Origin: Desulfocapsa sp.
GTDB taxonomy: Bacteria; Desulfobacterota; Desulfobulbia; Desulfobulbales; Desulfocapsaceae
Direction: 5' to 3'
Assembly: GCA_029942265.1 (NCBI GenBank)
Contig: JAOZTO010000125.1
Span: 1 to 7,097 of the forward strand
Length of the DNA: 7,097 nt
Below the pieces are notes generated by a model. That model did not search any database, was not told where the DNA came from, and was given only the letters and a program-made list of their open reading frames with translations. The position numbers and the translations under genes were made by a program. Below, one piece after another: positions 1 through 6,963 of the stretch (the first letter of the stretch is position 1; every line of letters starts with the position of its first letter).

Positions 1-51
1 AGGTGGGTCAGAAAATGTTAGCATTGCTGGGTCAGTTTGTATTAGCGTTCA
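1..51. mobile_element. Possible terminus of an IS21-family insertion sequence (partial, runs off the left edge)
   Basis: The stretch contains two copies of a GGGTCA...TTAGC.TT pattern in tandem and finishes in CA at 50-51. From memory of the family, IS21-type elements end in TG...CA and carry several subterminal repeats containing GGGTCA followed by TTGGCGTT-like sequence, which are IstA-binding sites. The fit is suggestive, but no istA or istB coding sequence is visible because the element would lie to the left of the window. If correct, the element's end sits about 21 bases beyond the stop codon of the YkgJ-family gene. The call rests on motif resemblance alone; an unrelated intergenic repeat is the alternative. 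Confidence 0.4.
2..49. repeat. Two tandem imperfect 24-bp direct repeats
   Basis: Bases 2-25 and 26-49 align without gaps and match at 17 of 24 positions. The shared cores are TGGGTCAG at 4-11 and 28-35, and TTAGC followed by TT at 18-25 and 42-49. The divergent bases are clustered in the middle of the unit. Two conserved blocks separated by a variable spacer look more like repeated protein-binding sites than random duplication. Confidence 0.65.
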
Positions 52-72
52 AGATTAAATCAACGGACTCAT

Positions 73-513
73 TTATGTGGAGGTAGATGTACTCAACGGT
101 TGTCCAAAACGATCCTGACCAAGCAAACAAATAGCATCTTCCCCAAAGAGTGAAAGAAAACTATCGTCAGCCATGTTGCAGCGAAACCCACGGCAGGAAC
201 GAGGGCGATAGTGATAGATTTTGCAGCGATAGAGGCCATTACGGCATTCAAGAAACATACAACCCTTGTTATCGGGGTGAACCATATAGACTTTCCCCTT
301 TTCTTTATTCTCGGCAATTAGCTGAGCGAGTGGTTTTTCTCGCAGTTCACGAAGGGTAGCATCAACTCCCACATGCCCACCCATTTTTTTGATAAAATCA
401 ATTTCATCGCCATGTAAGAGCACTTTTTTATATTTTTTACAGCATGTTCCGCATTGCCGACATTCATGAAGGATAGTTTTAAGATCGGTATGATCAGGAA
501 CTGTATGATTCAT
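73..513 (-). CDS. YkgJ-family cysteine-cluster protein (putative Zn/Fe-chelating)
   Basis: This 146-residue cytosolic protein belongs to the YkgJ/CxxCxxCC family, whose members are thought to chelate zinc or iron; the biochemical role is unknown. The first cluster is C18-x2-C21-x2-C24-C25. Further cysteines follow at 85, 90, 97, 107 and 112, with the family hallmark RCKIYHYRPRSCRGFRC at about 96-112. Length is in the normal range, and no signal peptide or membrane segment is apparent. The ATG at 511-513 is preceded by AGAGG (521-525) at a 7-base spacing, which supports this start. It is the last gene of a three-gene group, 13 bases after the deacetylase stop. The C-terminus ends in a low-complexity Ser-Thr alternation (residues 141-146). 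Family assignment is secure; function and metal are inferred. Confidence 0.85.
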   Translation of the reverse strand: MNHTVPDHTDLKTILHECRQCGTCCKKYKKVLLHGDEIDFIKKMGGHVGVDATLRELREKPLAQLIAENKEKGKVYMVHPDNKGCMFLECRNGLYRCKIYHYRPRSCRGFRCNMADDSFLSLFGEDAICLLGQDRFGQPLSTSTST

Positions 514-520
514 GGATCAC

Positions 521-525
521 CCTCT
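521..525 (-). promoter_or_regulatory. Ribosome binding site of the YkgJ-family gene
   Basis: AGAGG on the minus strand lies 7 bases before the ATG at 513, just inside the 13-base gap after the deacetylase stop codon. It fixes the start and suggests independent initiation on a shared transcript. Confidence 0.6.
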
Positions 526-526
526 A

Positions 527-1555
527 TTAAATTGTCCAGAATTGACGCATGGGATGGTTATCCAGGATTTTATCAGCTCGTGGAACGGGTAAGATTCCCG
601 GTCGGTCAAAGTTCTTTTGGAGTAGCGCATCAATTGTTGCAAAGATGGAGCTTTCAAGACTTACCGGATTGTAGCCACCTTCCAGAACGAAGAGCAGTCG
701 ATTGTCACAATTGTCTGCTGCATGGCGTCGTAAAATATGAGCGATGGTTGCGTACCAGTTGCTGCTAAGCGTTGTGCCACTAATAGTATCATCCTTATGA
801 GCATCAAATCCAGCCGACACCAGAATAAACTGAGGCAGGTATTGCTCCACTATGCCCTGTAATGTTCGCCCAAGAATGTAGGTGTATTCCTTATCACCAA
901 ACTGTGCATGTACTGGAATATTAACGGTATAGCCTTTTCCTATCCCACTCCCGAGTTCTTCCGGTGTACCGGTGAATGGAAACAAGTCCTTCTGATGAAT
1001 GGAACAGACCATGACTTCATCGGTATCATAAAAAATTTCCTGTGTGCCATTGGCATGGTGAACATCAAAATCGAGTATAAGAATACGGCGCAATCCGTAA
1101 GTATTACGCAAATACTCAGCGGTGAGGGCAACATTATTAAAGATACAAAACCCCATGCCCCTTCCAGGTGTTGCATGATGTCCCGGAGGGCGAATAATCC
1201 CAAATCCGTAATTAATATCTCCTTCCATAATGCGATCAGTTAGTGCGAAACATCCCCCAGCAGCTAATCTGGCAGTGGGAAGAGAATCCTCCATCAAGTA
1301 GGTATCTTTATCATATGAATAGGGATTATCTTTGATGGCATGTTCACGTAACTGATCTAAATAAAAAGGAGAGTGCGCAGTAGTGATTTCGGCATTGCTT
1401 GCTTCACGAGGCTGAATATGCTGGAAACTGTCCCCCGTCAGCTTTTGTTGTAGACGTATGTAGAGATTGCGAATTCTATTCGGATTTTCCGAAGACGGCT
1501 TTGAAATTGAATGATGCAGATACCTGTTGTCGAAAACCAGTCCAAGTTTATTCAT
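527..1555 (-). CDS. Histone deacetylase-fold (arginase-deacetylase) family protein, class II-type bacterial amidohydrolase
   Basis: This 342-residue zinc-dependent deacylase is close to the usual length for bacterial histone-deacetylase-like and acetylpolyamine amidohydrolases. Catalytic elements are complete and in order: RPPGHH at 122-127 (the general-base histidine pair H126/H127), GFCIFNNVA at 135-143, DFDVHHANGTQ at 162-172 (likely zinc ligands D164 and H166), SAGFDAHKDD at 247-256 (third ligand D251), and LEGGYN at 291-296 carrying the transition-state tyrosine Y295. An active enzyme is therefore expected. The substrate cannot be read from sequence: acetyl-lysine proteins, acetylpolyamines or another acetylated metabolite are all possible. 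Its ATG lies within the last codons of the GNAT gene (8-bp overlap, ATGAATAA), and no Shine-Dalgarno sequence is seen in the 25 bases before it, so translation probably depends on coupling to the acetyltransferase. Confidence 0.93.
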   Translation of the reverse strand: MNKLGLVFDNRYLHHSISKPSSENPNRIRNLYIRLQQKLTGDSFQHIQPREASNAEITTAHSPFYLDQLREHAIKDNPYSYDKDTYLMEDSLPTARLAAGGCFALTDRIMEGDINYGFGIIRPPGHHATPGRGMGFCIFNNVALTAEYLRNTYGLRRILILDFDVHHANGTQEIFYDTDEVMVCSIHQKDLFPFTGTPEELGSGIGKGYTVNIPVHAQFGDKEYTYILGRTLQGIVEQYLPQFILVSAGFDAHKDDTISGTTLSSNWYATIAHILRRHAADNCDNRLLFVLEGGYNPVSLESSIFATIDALLQKNFDRPGILPVPRADKILDNHPMRQFWTI

Positions 1556-2117
1556 AATGAAAATGATATATAGGGTGAGAGTGATATTGTTTTGTGGTTA
1601 ATTTGTACAGGTGGCCAGTTCTTTTTTCCTGCTGGTCGTCGTACATCAGTGATTCGACCAGTTCAAAACCAAGTTTTGTTAAGCATCGCTGCTGGGCATA
1701 GTTGTTAATGTCAGTGTACATTTCAATGGATTTAACAGTGGAAATCCTATCGAAAATATGCATAATAAGAAATTTTTGAATTTCTGTTCCATAGCCTTTT
1801 CCACGTTCTTCCGGGATGGCAACTTTAAGAGCCATAAATATCGTATCGGTTCCTCCAGTTGGTTGCCAGAAATGTGCTGTACCTATAGGGCGTTCATCCT
1901 CTTTTGTTTCCACAAAGAACATTTTTTCCTTATCGCTCCAGAAGACACCGGATTTAACCTGCATTCGCATCTGCTCAATACTATATTTCTCAGGAGTCAG
2001 GTAGGAGCCACATGCGATTTCGGAAGTGCTCCAGGATATGATAGTCTGTAGATTTTCTTCAGTAACTTTCGCAAGAGAAAGCCTGCTGGTAAATAGTTTG
2101 TTGCCGTATAAACTCAT
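1548..2117 (-). CDS. GNAT-family N-acetyltransferase (RimJ/RimL-like)
   Basis: This 189-residue acetyltransferase would transfer acetyl from acetyl-CoA to an amine on a protein or small molecule. The acetyl-CoA pyrophosphate-binding motif A is visible as VAIPEERGKGYG at 99-110, followed by a helix through about residue 122. The later N-x-x-A...K-x-GF signature is at about 138-151 (NNYAQQRCLTKLGFE), as in RimJ/RimL-type enzymes. The start (ATG at 2115-2117) has only a weak upstream GAG, so initiation may be modest. It heads the three-gene group and overlaps the deacetylase by 8 bp, so acetylating and deacetylating activities would be made together. The C-terminal tail (178-189) is rich in His and Tyr; it also contains the overlap, so part of its composition may reflect the shared sequence. 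Family confident; substrate unknown. Confidence 0.88.
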   Translation of the reverse strand: MSLYGNKLFTSRLSLAKVTEENLQTIISWSTSEIACGSYLTPEKYSIEQMRMQVKSGVFWSDKEKMFFVETKEDERPIGTAHFWQPTGGTDTIFMALKVAIPEERGKGYGTEIQKFLIMHIFDRISTVKSIEMYTDINNYAQQRCLTKLGFELVESLMYDDQQEKRTGHLYKLTTKQYHSHPIYHFHYE

Positions 2118-2141
2118 TATATTTACTCTAAGGTAGCCTCT

Positions 2142-2187
2142 AAATGAAGTGCCAAGCCATGATGCAGTTTAGTTTGGCACTTCATTT
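2142..2187. terminator. 14-bp perfect inverted repeat, probable transcription terminator after the chemoreceptor gene
   Basis: AAATGAAGTGCCAA (2142-2155) is perfectly complementary to TTGGCACTTCATTT (2174-2187), with an 18-base loop. It sits 24 bases past the chemoreceptor stop codon and 25 bases before the GNAT start. On the minus strand the stem ends in ATTT but has no long U-tract, so it may terminate inefficiently, aid mRNA 3' stability, or let some transcript read into the GNAT gene. The stem contains TGGCAC, but no -12 element follows on either strand. Confidence 0.7.
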
Positions 2188-2210
2188 CAGTTTAAATTAT
2201 TCTGCATCCA

Positions 2211-5200
2211 TCACATTTCATTAACAGCAGTGCTTAATTCCTTGCTGGAGGATGCAAGTTTGTTTAGTGCTTCAATGGTACCGTCAATGGAGAAATTCAC
2301 AGTTTCAGTGGATTCTTTGTTTTCCTGGGAAGACTGGCTTACGCTGCCAATGAGGGCTTTCACTTCCTGACCATTATCGCTGAGAATATCCGCTTTTTTA
2401 TCGAGTTCGCCAACGGCGGTAGATATCGTGACGATACCGGTAGATATCTTATCCATGGCCTCCAATGCTGTCTGTATAACTTCACTGCCATCACCGAGCA
2501 TCTTCATACCATCTTTCATGGCGACAATTGTATCTTTTGATTCATGTTCAACTTTTTTTACGATATTGGCAATATCCACAGCTGATTTGGATGAGTTTTC
2601 TGCCAGTTTTCTGATTTCGTCTGCTACTACAGCAAAGCCCCGCCCGGCATCTCCTGCTCGTGCTGCTTCAATTGCTGCATTAAAGGCAAGGAGGTTAGTT
2701 TGAGAGGCAATACCTTTGATGATGTCAACGAATTCACCGATTTTCTCAAGCTGATTTACAAGGTTTCCAACCATTTCATTGGAACTTTCCATGGACTCAT
2801 TGATTGCAGCCATCTTCTTTTCTGCATCAGCGCCAGCTTTTTTCCCCTGTTCGGCATCCTGTGACACACCACTTGCCAGTTCGCTTGACTGGGTGGTGAG
2901 TTCTACCATTTCCTTTGCAAATTCGAGCATGCCATCAATGGTTGTGGATGATTCGTCAAGTAAAGTAACTTCTTTGTCGATGAGATCATTCATGGCAGCC
3001 ATGTTTTGGGTTGCCTCATCCATTTTTGTCAAAGAATCAGAAACCAGTGTTTCTACCTCTGACGAGGCTGTGTTAATCAGCTGCCCTACCCTTGCTTCTG
3101 CCGTCACATCAACCATATATTCCAATCCGCCTTTGATATTTCCCTTGGCATCTTTGATGGAGACACTGGTTACTTTGACCGGAATATCCTTCCCATTGAC
3201 TCGTGTAGTGTATTGTTTTGCAATTGTTTTATTGCTACTGATAGCTTGTTTAACACCACATTGATCAGTGTTACAAATATCTGATCTGAAGAGTTCATGG
3301 CATTTTTTACCGATGGCATCATCCACACTTAAGCCTGCCATAGCAGCTCCTGCAGGGTTTATATAAGTAATGTTAAAGTCAAGATCTACGGCATGAATAG
3401 GATTAGGAATAACATTGAGATTTTCTATTTTCTCATTGGCATCTTGACGTTGCTTAGCTTCCGCCGTAACATCGAGAACAAATTCCAATCCGCCTTTAAT
3501 ATTTCCTTTGGCATCTTTTATTGGTGCTCCGGTATACTTAATAGGCATAATCAGACCATCCTGAGGACGGGCAATTGTTTCTTCAGTAATAACACGATCT
3601 TCTCGCATGGCACGCCCAACAGCACATTTCTCTGTCTGGCAATGGGCTGTTTTGAAAAGATCGTAACATTTTTTTCCCACTACCTCATCTGGGGTAGAAC
3701 CAACAACAGCAGCTCCGAATGGATTCATAAATGTAACATTAAAATCTGTATCAATGGACATGATTGGTGTGGGGATAGCGTTGAGATTGTTGATCTTTTC
3801 ATCCGCATCCTGTTTTTGTTTCGCCTCTTCTGTAACATCAAGAATATACTCTAGCGCTCCTTTAATATTTCCCTTGGCATCTTTAATGGGTGAACCAGTA
3901 TATTTGATGGGAACAATGACTCCTTCAGCAGGACGTGCAATGGTCTGATCTGTGATAACAGAATCAGTTTTCATGGCTCTGTCACATGCGCATTTTTCAG
4001 TCTGGCAATGCGGGGTTTTAAAGAGATCAAAGCATTTTTTACCAATCACTTCATCTGGTGTTAAACCAACAACCGCAGCCCCAGCAGGATTCATAAAAGT
4101 AACATTGAATTCTGTGTCGATTGACATAATAGGCGTCGGAATAGTATTGAGATTATTTATTTTTTCATCTGCGGCCTGTTTTTGCTGTGCCTCTTCTGTG
4201 ACATCAAGGATGTATTCCAGCGCCCCTTTAATGTTTCCTTTGGCATCTTTAATGGGTGAACCAGTATATTTGATGGGAACAATGACTCCTTCAGCAGGAC
4301 GTGCAATGGTCTGATCTGTGATAACAGAATCAGTTTTCATGGCTCTGTCACATGCGCATTTTTCAGTCTGGCAATGCGGGGTTTTAAAGAGATCAAAGCA
4401 TTTTTTACCAATCACTTCATCTGGTGTTAAACCAACAACCGCAGCCCCAGCAGGATTCATAAAAGTAACATTGAATTCTGTGTCGATTGACATAATAGGC
4501 GTCGGAATAGTATTGAGATTATTTATTTTTTCATCTGCGGCCTGTTTTTGCTGTGCCTCTTCTGTGACATCAAGGATGTATTCGAGTGCTCCCTTAATAT
4601 TTCCTTTGGCATCTTTTATCGGGGCACCTGTGTATTTGATGGGAACAATCACTCCATCAGCAGGACGGGCAATAGTTGTATCTGTAATCACCGAGTCTGT
4701 TTTCATAGCTCTGGCGCAGGCACATTTTTCAGTTTTACAGTGAGGGGTTTTAAACAGGTCGTAACATTTCGTTCCAATAACCTCATCTGGTGTTTTACCA
4801 GCAACTGCAGCTCCGGCAGGGTTCATAAAGGTGATGGTAAATTGAGTGTCAATTTCCATGATGGGGGTGGGAATCACATTGAGATCTGTCTCCATCTGTC
4901 TTAGCTTTGTCTGAGTATCTTTCGTTTCAGTGATATTTCTCATGGTGATCAGGGTGCCGTTTTTTGAAGGCATTGGAGTTGCCTTGGAAAGGTACCAGCT
5001 GATGGTGCCATCATCATTGTGGAACAGCTCTACTTCGGTCATCTTTTTGATTCGTTTGGACTTCACAACGGGGCAATTTTTTGTGCCGCAAAACTGTGAA
5101 GGACAAGCCTCTTCACAGGTGATTTTACTAACGACCTGATTCTCTTTGAGTTTAAATTCTGCCAGAAACGCCTCATTGCACCATACGATCATCATGTCAT

Positions 5201-5282
5201 CATTAACAAGATAACTGGGTTCGGTGAGGAGTTCAAAACCTGTTGTATCTACTGTTGTTTGAGTTGCTGTGCTGGCGGCCAT
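2211..5282 (-). CDS. Soluble methyl-accepting chemotaxis protein with six cysteine-bearing PAS domains
   Basis: This 1023-residue cytoplasmic chemoreceptor has no transmembrane helix or signal peptide. PAS domain 0 spans about 15-120. Five homologous PAS domains then begin at L134, L256, L378, L500 and L622, exactly 122 residues apart. Every PAS carries C-x8-C-x4-C: cysteines 56/65/70, 173/182/187, 295/304/309, 417/426/431, 539/548/553 and 661/670/675. A fourth cysteine follows as C-A-C in PAS1-3. PAS1-5 end in a D-V-T signal-transfer motif. The signalling domain (about 738-1023) is a coiled-coil hairpin whose conserved tip is at about 857-893 ([20 protein letters not shown], then [16 protein letters not shown]), which contacts CheA and CheW. 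The C-terminus lacks an NWETF-type CheR tether. Its ATG overlaps the CheW stop as TAATG behind a good AGGAG. Ligand unknown; the cysteines suggest metal, Fe-S or redox sensing, which is inference. Multi-PAS soluble receptors of this style are, to my recollection, common in sulfate reducers. Confidence 0.95.
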   Translation of the reverse strand: MAASTATQTTVDTTGFELLTEPSYLVNDDMMIVWCNEAFLAEFKLKENQVVSKITCEEACPSQFCGTKNCPVVKSKRIKKMTEVELFHNDDGTISWYLSKATPMPSKNGTLITMRNITETKDTQTKLRQMETDLNVIPTPIMEIDTQFTITFMNPAGAAVAGKTPDEVIGTKCYDLFKTPHCKTEKCACARAMKTDSVITDTTIARPADGVIVPIKYTGAPIKDAKGNIKGALEYILDVTEEAQQKQAADEKINNLNTIPTPIMSIDTEFNVTFMNPAGAAVVGLTPDEVIGKKCFDLFKTPHCQTEKCACDRAMKTDSVITDQTIARPAEGVIVPIKYTGSPIKDAKGNIKGALEYILDVTEEAQQKQAADEKINNLNTIPTPIMSIDTEFNVTFMNPAGAAVVGLTPDEVIGKKCFDLFKTPHCQTEKCACDRAMKTDSVITDQTIARPAEGVIVPIKYTGSPIKDAKGNIKGALEYILDVTEEAKQKQDADEKINNLNAIPTPIMSIDTDFNVTFMNPFGAAVVGSTPDEVVGKKCYDLFKTAHCQTEKCAVGRAMREDRVITEETIARPQDGLIMPIKYTGAPIKDAKGNIKGGLEFVLDVTAEAKQRQDANEKIENLNVIPNPIHAVDLDFNITYINPAGAAMAGLSVDDAIGKKCHELFRSDICNTDQCGVKQAISSNKTIAKQYTTRVNGKDIPVKVTSVSIKDAKGNIKGGLEYMVDVTAEARVGQLINTASSEVETLVSDSLTKMDEATQNMAAMNDLIDKEVTLLDESSTTIDGMLEFAKEMVELTTQSSELASGVSQDAEQGKKAGADAEKKMAAINESMESSNEMVGNLVNQLEKIGEFVDIIKGIASQTNLLAFNAAIEAARAGDAGRGFAVVADEIRKLAENSSKSAVDIANIVKKVEHESKDTIVAMKDGMKMLGDGSEVIQTALEAMDKISTGIVTISTAVGELDKKADILSDNGQEVKALIGSVSQSSQENKESTETVNFSIDGTIEALNKLASSSKELSTAVNEM
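3874..4217 (-). repeat. 344-bp perfect direct repeat, copy 2 in reading order
   Basis: Read base by base, this segment is identical to 4240-4583 at an offset of 366 bp, with no mismatch even at synonymous positions. It encodes about residues 356-470 (end of PAS2 through most of PAS3). The 22 bases just beyond its lower end (3852-3873) differ at four positions from the matching 4218-4239, so the identity stops sharply. Confidence 0.93.
4240..4583 (-). repeat. 344-bp perfect direct repeat, copy 1 in reading order
   Basis: This is the partner of 3874-4217. It encodes about residues 234-348 (end of PAS1 through most of PAS2). Just above the copy (4584 onward) the sequence departs from 4218 onward within a few bases, giving a clear boundary in the conserved K-D-A-K-G-N-I-K-G linker that joins successive PAS domains. 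Confidence 0.93.
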
Positions 5283-6805
5283 TATTTTTCTCCTTTTTGA
5301 GAATCTGGTTTATCTTCAGATGTATTAATTTCAACTGTTGGTTTTGTCTGGTTGATATCTTTTCGCAGATGATTGTTGATCAGATTGCGAGTATTAATTA
5401 CTAGCACATGTTTTTTAATTCCCTGCTCTCCAACGAATTCAATCAGACGATCAAGAGTATCTTTTTTAGGCTGTAATTTGGGGTTTAAAGACGGCGTGTT
5501 ATGGAATTCTTCCTGCTTATAAATGGTCACAATGGCATCAACCTGCAAAGCAACAACATGTTTTCCATCACGACAGATGATTAGCCTGGAGGCATTGTTA
5601 TTTGTATTCAGTTTCGGATAATTATAAAAACTACGCAGGTCAACTACTGGAATAACCTGTCCTCTCAGATTGAGAACTTTTGAATCAAACCCCTGTGCTC
5701 CTGGAATAGACATTAACATGTCATGTTCGATGATTTCCTGAACATCTTTTAGCTCAATGGCAAAATGTTGCTCAATGGAAAAAATAAGGTAGCAGTTTTC
5801 TGTAATGAGATGTCTTGATTCTGCTACAGCAACAGATTCTACTGCTTCTTCTTCGTCACCCGATTTGATCCTGGCCATAGATTGGAGCAGCTCTAACTGA
5901 CTTGTGACCAGATTTCCAATATTCAGAAGCATAATATTACGTTCGGGAACAGGTTCGTAGATACCAGTCACAGCCTGGTCGCTATTGGCTGGCATATGGA
6001 GAATTTCTTCATTTGTTACAGTGAGAATTTCAACTATTTCGTCAATGATCATGCCAAAATTCAGAGAATCGGTGGACAGCACCAGAATACGACTTGATTC
6101 ACCAGCTTCGTTCGTGCTTCCTCCATTAAGAAGTGCACTGGCATTCATCACAGGAATTGTTCGACCCCGTAACTGGAGAGCGCCTTCGAGATATCCTGTT
6201 TTGAACATATCATCGATATCAGTAAGAAAAGTGAGTTCTCTTGAGTTTTCCACGGGAACACCATATTCTCTTCCTCCAGAAGAAAATATGACATACCTGG
6301 AATACGTTCGTGGTTCACTGTTTTGTGCTGTAGGTGCAGTAGCTACGGATTCGGCTAATAGGCTGGAATCCATAAAAATCCGATTCAGATCCAATACTTC
6401 AAGGGTTCTCTGTTGGTCGTGTAGGGTTATCAGATCAGAAATGATATAATTTTCTGATTGTAATGCGGGTTGGATTGGAAGAAGCAGGGAATCATCAACA
6501 CGCAGCACCTCTTTAATATCATCAAAAAGGAGTCCAAATTTTTGATTTGCCAGAAGGATAACAGCAATCTTGGCATCACTGCCGTATTCCGAAGAATTAT
6601 CAAGGCCCATCCTTTTTTTCATGTTTATTACAGGGATGACCGCATTACGCAGATGCATAATACCTTCGAGGAAGGGAACACTAGCTGGTAGTGGTTGGAT
6701 TTTCTCAGTAAGAGGTGTTGCCTCCATTACGCTTTCAGCAGCGATGGCAATTTCCAGATCCTGATCTTTGTCCAAGACGAATGATGCAAATAGTAGTTCT
6801 GCCAT
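5282..6805 (-). CDS. Triple CheW-domain chemotaxis coupling protein
   Basis: This 507-residue soluble protein holds three CheW (SH3-like) domains at about 1-150, 168-305 and 337-475, against one domain in an ordinary CheW of about 150-170 residues. Each has the diagnostic L-R-[GN]-x-x-IPV strand: [12 protein letters not shown] at 51-62, [12 protein letters not shown] at 211-222 and [12 protein letters not shown] at 379-390. The conserved arginine is retained in all (R53, R213, R381), but domain 1 has Asn in place of the following Gly. Linkers at about 150-168 and 310-336 are acidic or Ala/Ser-rich, and the tail (about 483-507) is charged and probably disordered. CheW couples receptors to the CheA kinase; three in one chain suggest a scaffold bridging several partners in an array (inference). 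No CheA catalytic domain or response-regulator domain is present. It is the first gene after the sigma-54 promoter and is coupled to the receptor. The ATG at 6803-6805 follows GGGAG at a 10-base spacing. Confidence 0.92.
   Translation of the reverse strand: MAELLFASFVLDKDQDLEIAIAAESVMEATPLTEKIQPLPASVPFLEGIMHLRNAVIPVINMKKRMGLDNSSEYGSDAKIAVILLANQKFGLLFDDIKEVLRVDDSLLLPIQPALQSENYIISDLITLHDQQRTLEVLDLNRIFMDSSLLAESVATAPTAQNSEPRTYSRYVIFSSGGREYGVPVENSRELTFLTDIDDMFKTGYLEGALQLRGRTIPVMNASALLNGGSTNEAGESSRILVLSTDSLNFGMIIDEIVEILTVTNEEILHMPANSDQAVTGIYEPVPERNIMLLNIGNLVTSQLELLQSMARIKSGDEEEAVESVAVAESRHLITENCYLIFSIEQHFAIELKDVQEIIEHDMLMSIPGAQGFDSKVLNLRGQVIPVVDLRSFYNYPKLNTNNNASRLIICRDGKHVVALQVDAIVTIYKQEEFHNTPSLNPKLQPKKDTLDRLIEFVGEQGIKKHVLVINTRNLINNHLRKDINQTKPTVEINTSEDKPDSQKGEK
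5290..5294 (-). promoter_or_regulatory. Ribosome binding site of the chemoreceptor gene, inside the end of the CheW gene
   Basis: AGGAG on the minus strand lies 7 bases before the ATG at 5282, within the last codons of the triple-CheW gene. The CheW TAA and the receptor ATG share one base (TAATG), so a terminating ribosome could reinitiate and the strong site allows fresh initiation as well. Confidence 0.8.
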
Positions 6806-6815
6806 AGTTACACGA

Positions 6816-6820
6816 CTCCC
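6816..6820 (-). promoter_or_regulatory. Ribosome binding site of the triple-CheW gene
   Basis: GGGAG on the minus strand stands 10 bases before the ATG at 6805. The spacing is slightly long and the match moderate, but it is the only candidate in the predicted 61-base leader close to the start. Confidence 0.5.
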
Positions 6821-6876
6821 ATAAAAGAATGGAATGGAAAAATTTTGCAGTTGTTATGTTAAGCGTATTTTGTAAT

Positions 6877-6892
6877 AGCAAGTGTTGTGCCA
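6877..6892 (-). promoter_or_regulatory. Sigma-54 (RpoN) -24/-12 promoter of the CheW-chemoreceptor operon
   Basis: The minus strand reads TGGCACAACACTTGCT, matching the RpoN consensus TGGCAC-N5-TTGC[AT] at every defined position, with the required ten bases between the GG (6891-6890) and GC (6879-6878) dinucleotides. Counting the C at 6878 as -12 predicts a start near 6866 and an untranslated leader of about 61 bases before the CheW ATG. Sigma-54 promoters need an ATP-driven enhancer-binding protein, so the operon is probably switched on by a dedicated activator. Many flagellar and chemotaxis genes in Desulfobacterota are under RpoN. Confidence 0.85.
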
Positions 6893-6951
6893 TTTTTTTG
6901 CAATATGTTGTCTTTGTTCATGCTATGAATATCAGTGAGTTGCGTTGTTTA

Positions 6952-6962
6952 CCCTATAAGGG
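6952..6962. repeat. Short palindrome CCCT-ATA-AGGG
   Basis: Four-base arms flank a 3-base centre immediately beside the larger inverted repeat at 6964-6999. It may be a further protein-binding half-site pair, but it is short enough to occur by chance. Confidence 0.35.
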
Positions 6963-6963
6963 C

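Larger units (their letters stand above)
3093..4883 (-). repeat. Five-unit tandem PAS repeat, 366-bp (122-residue) period
   Basis: The units lie at 4518-4883, 4152-4517, 3786-4151, 3420-3785 and about 3093-3419, corresponding to PAS1 to PAS5 of the chemoreceptor. The first cysteine of each unit recurs at residues 173, 295, 417, 539 and 661, with no indel between units. PAS5 becomes one residue shorter after its cysteine cluster. Units 2 and 3 are nearly identical, unit 1 is close, unit 4 is more diverged and unit 5 most diverged. The first PAS domain (residues 15-120) shares the cysteine spacing but not this close sequence similarity. Confidence 0.93.

Noticed and set aside
908..1243. Plus-strand open frame within the deacetylase gene
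   Set aside because: It is antisense to the conserved catalytic motifs of the deacetylase; no family resemblance or initiation signal was seen.
2112..2118. Minus-strand TATAAT hexamer overlapping the GNAT start codon
   Set aside because: As a -10 box it would start transcription inside the coding region; it appears to be a by-product of the ATATAATG start context.
2174..2190. TGGCAC motifs in both arms of the 2142-2187 hairpin as possible sigma-54 -24 elements
   Set aside because: Neither strand has a GC dinucleotide at the required ten-base spacing; the motif simply belongs to the stem.
3952..4743. Two long plus-strand open frames with nearly identical products, each starting 366 bp apart
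   Set aside because: They are antisense to the PAS repeats and repeat only because the PAS units do. They lack ribosome binding sites and recognisable domains, while the minus strand encodes clear PAS/chemoreceptor motifs.
4714..4768. Cysteine-histidine clusters in the PAS repeats as c-type haem attachment sites
   Set aside because: No C-x-x-C-H motif occurs. The histidine precedes the cysteine (H-C-x4-C), and the protein has no export signal for cytochrome c maturation.
5282..6805. Possibility that the triple-CheW protein is a CheA or CheV
   Set aside because: No HPt, dimerisation, ATPase or receiver domain motifs are present; only three CheW-type domains and short linkers are seen.
6806..6866. 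Riboswitch or structured leader in the 5' untranslated region of the CheW-receptor operon
   Set aside because: The leader is only about 61 bases and shows no recognisable conserved stem or ligand-binding core.
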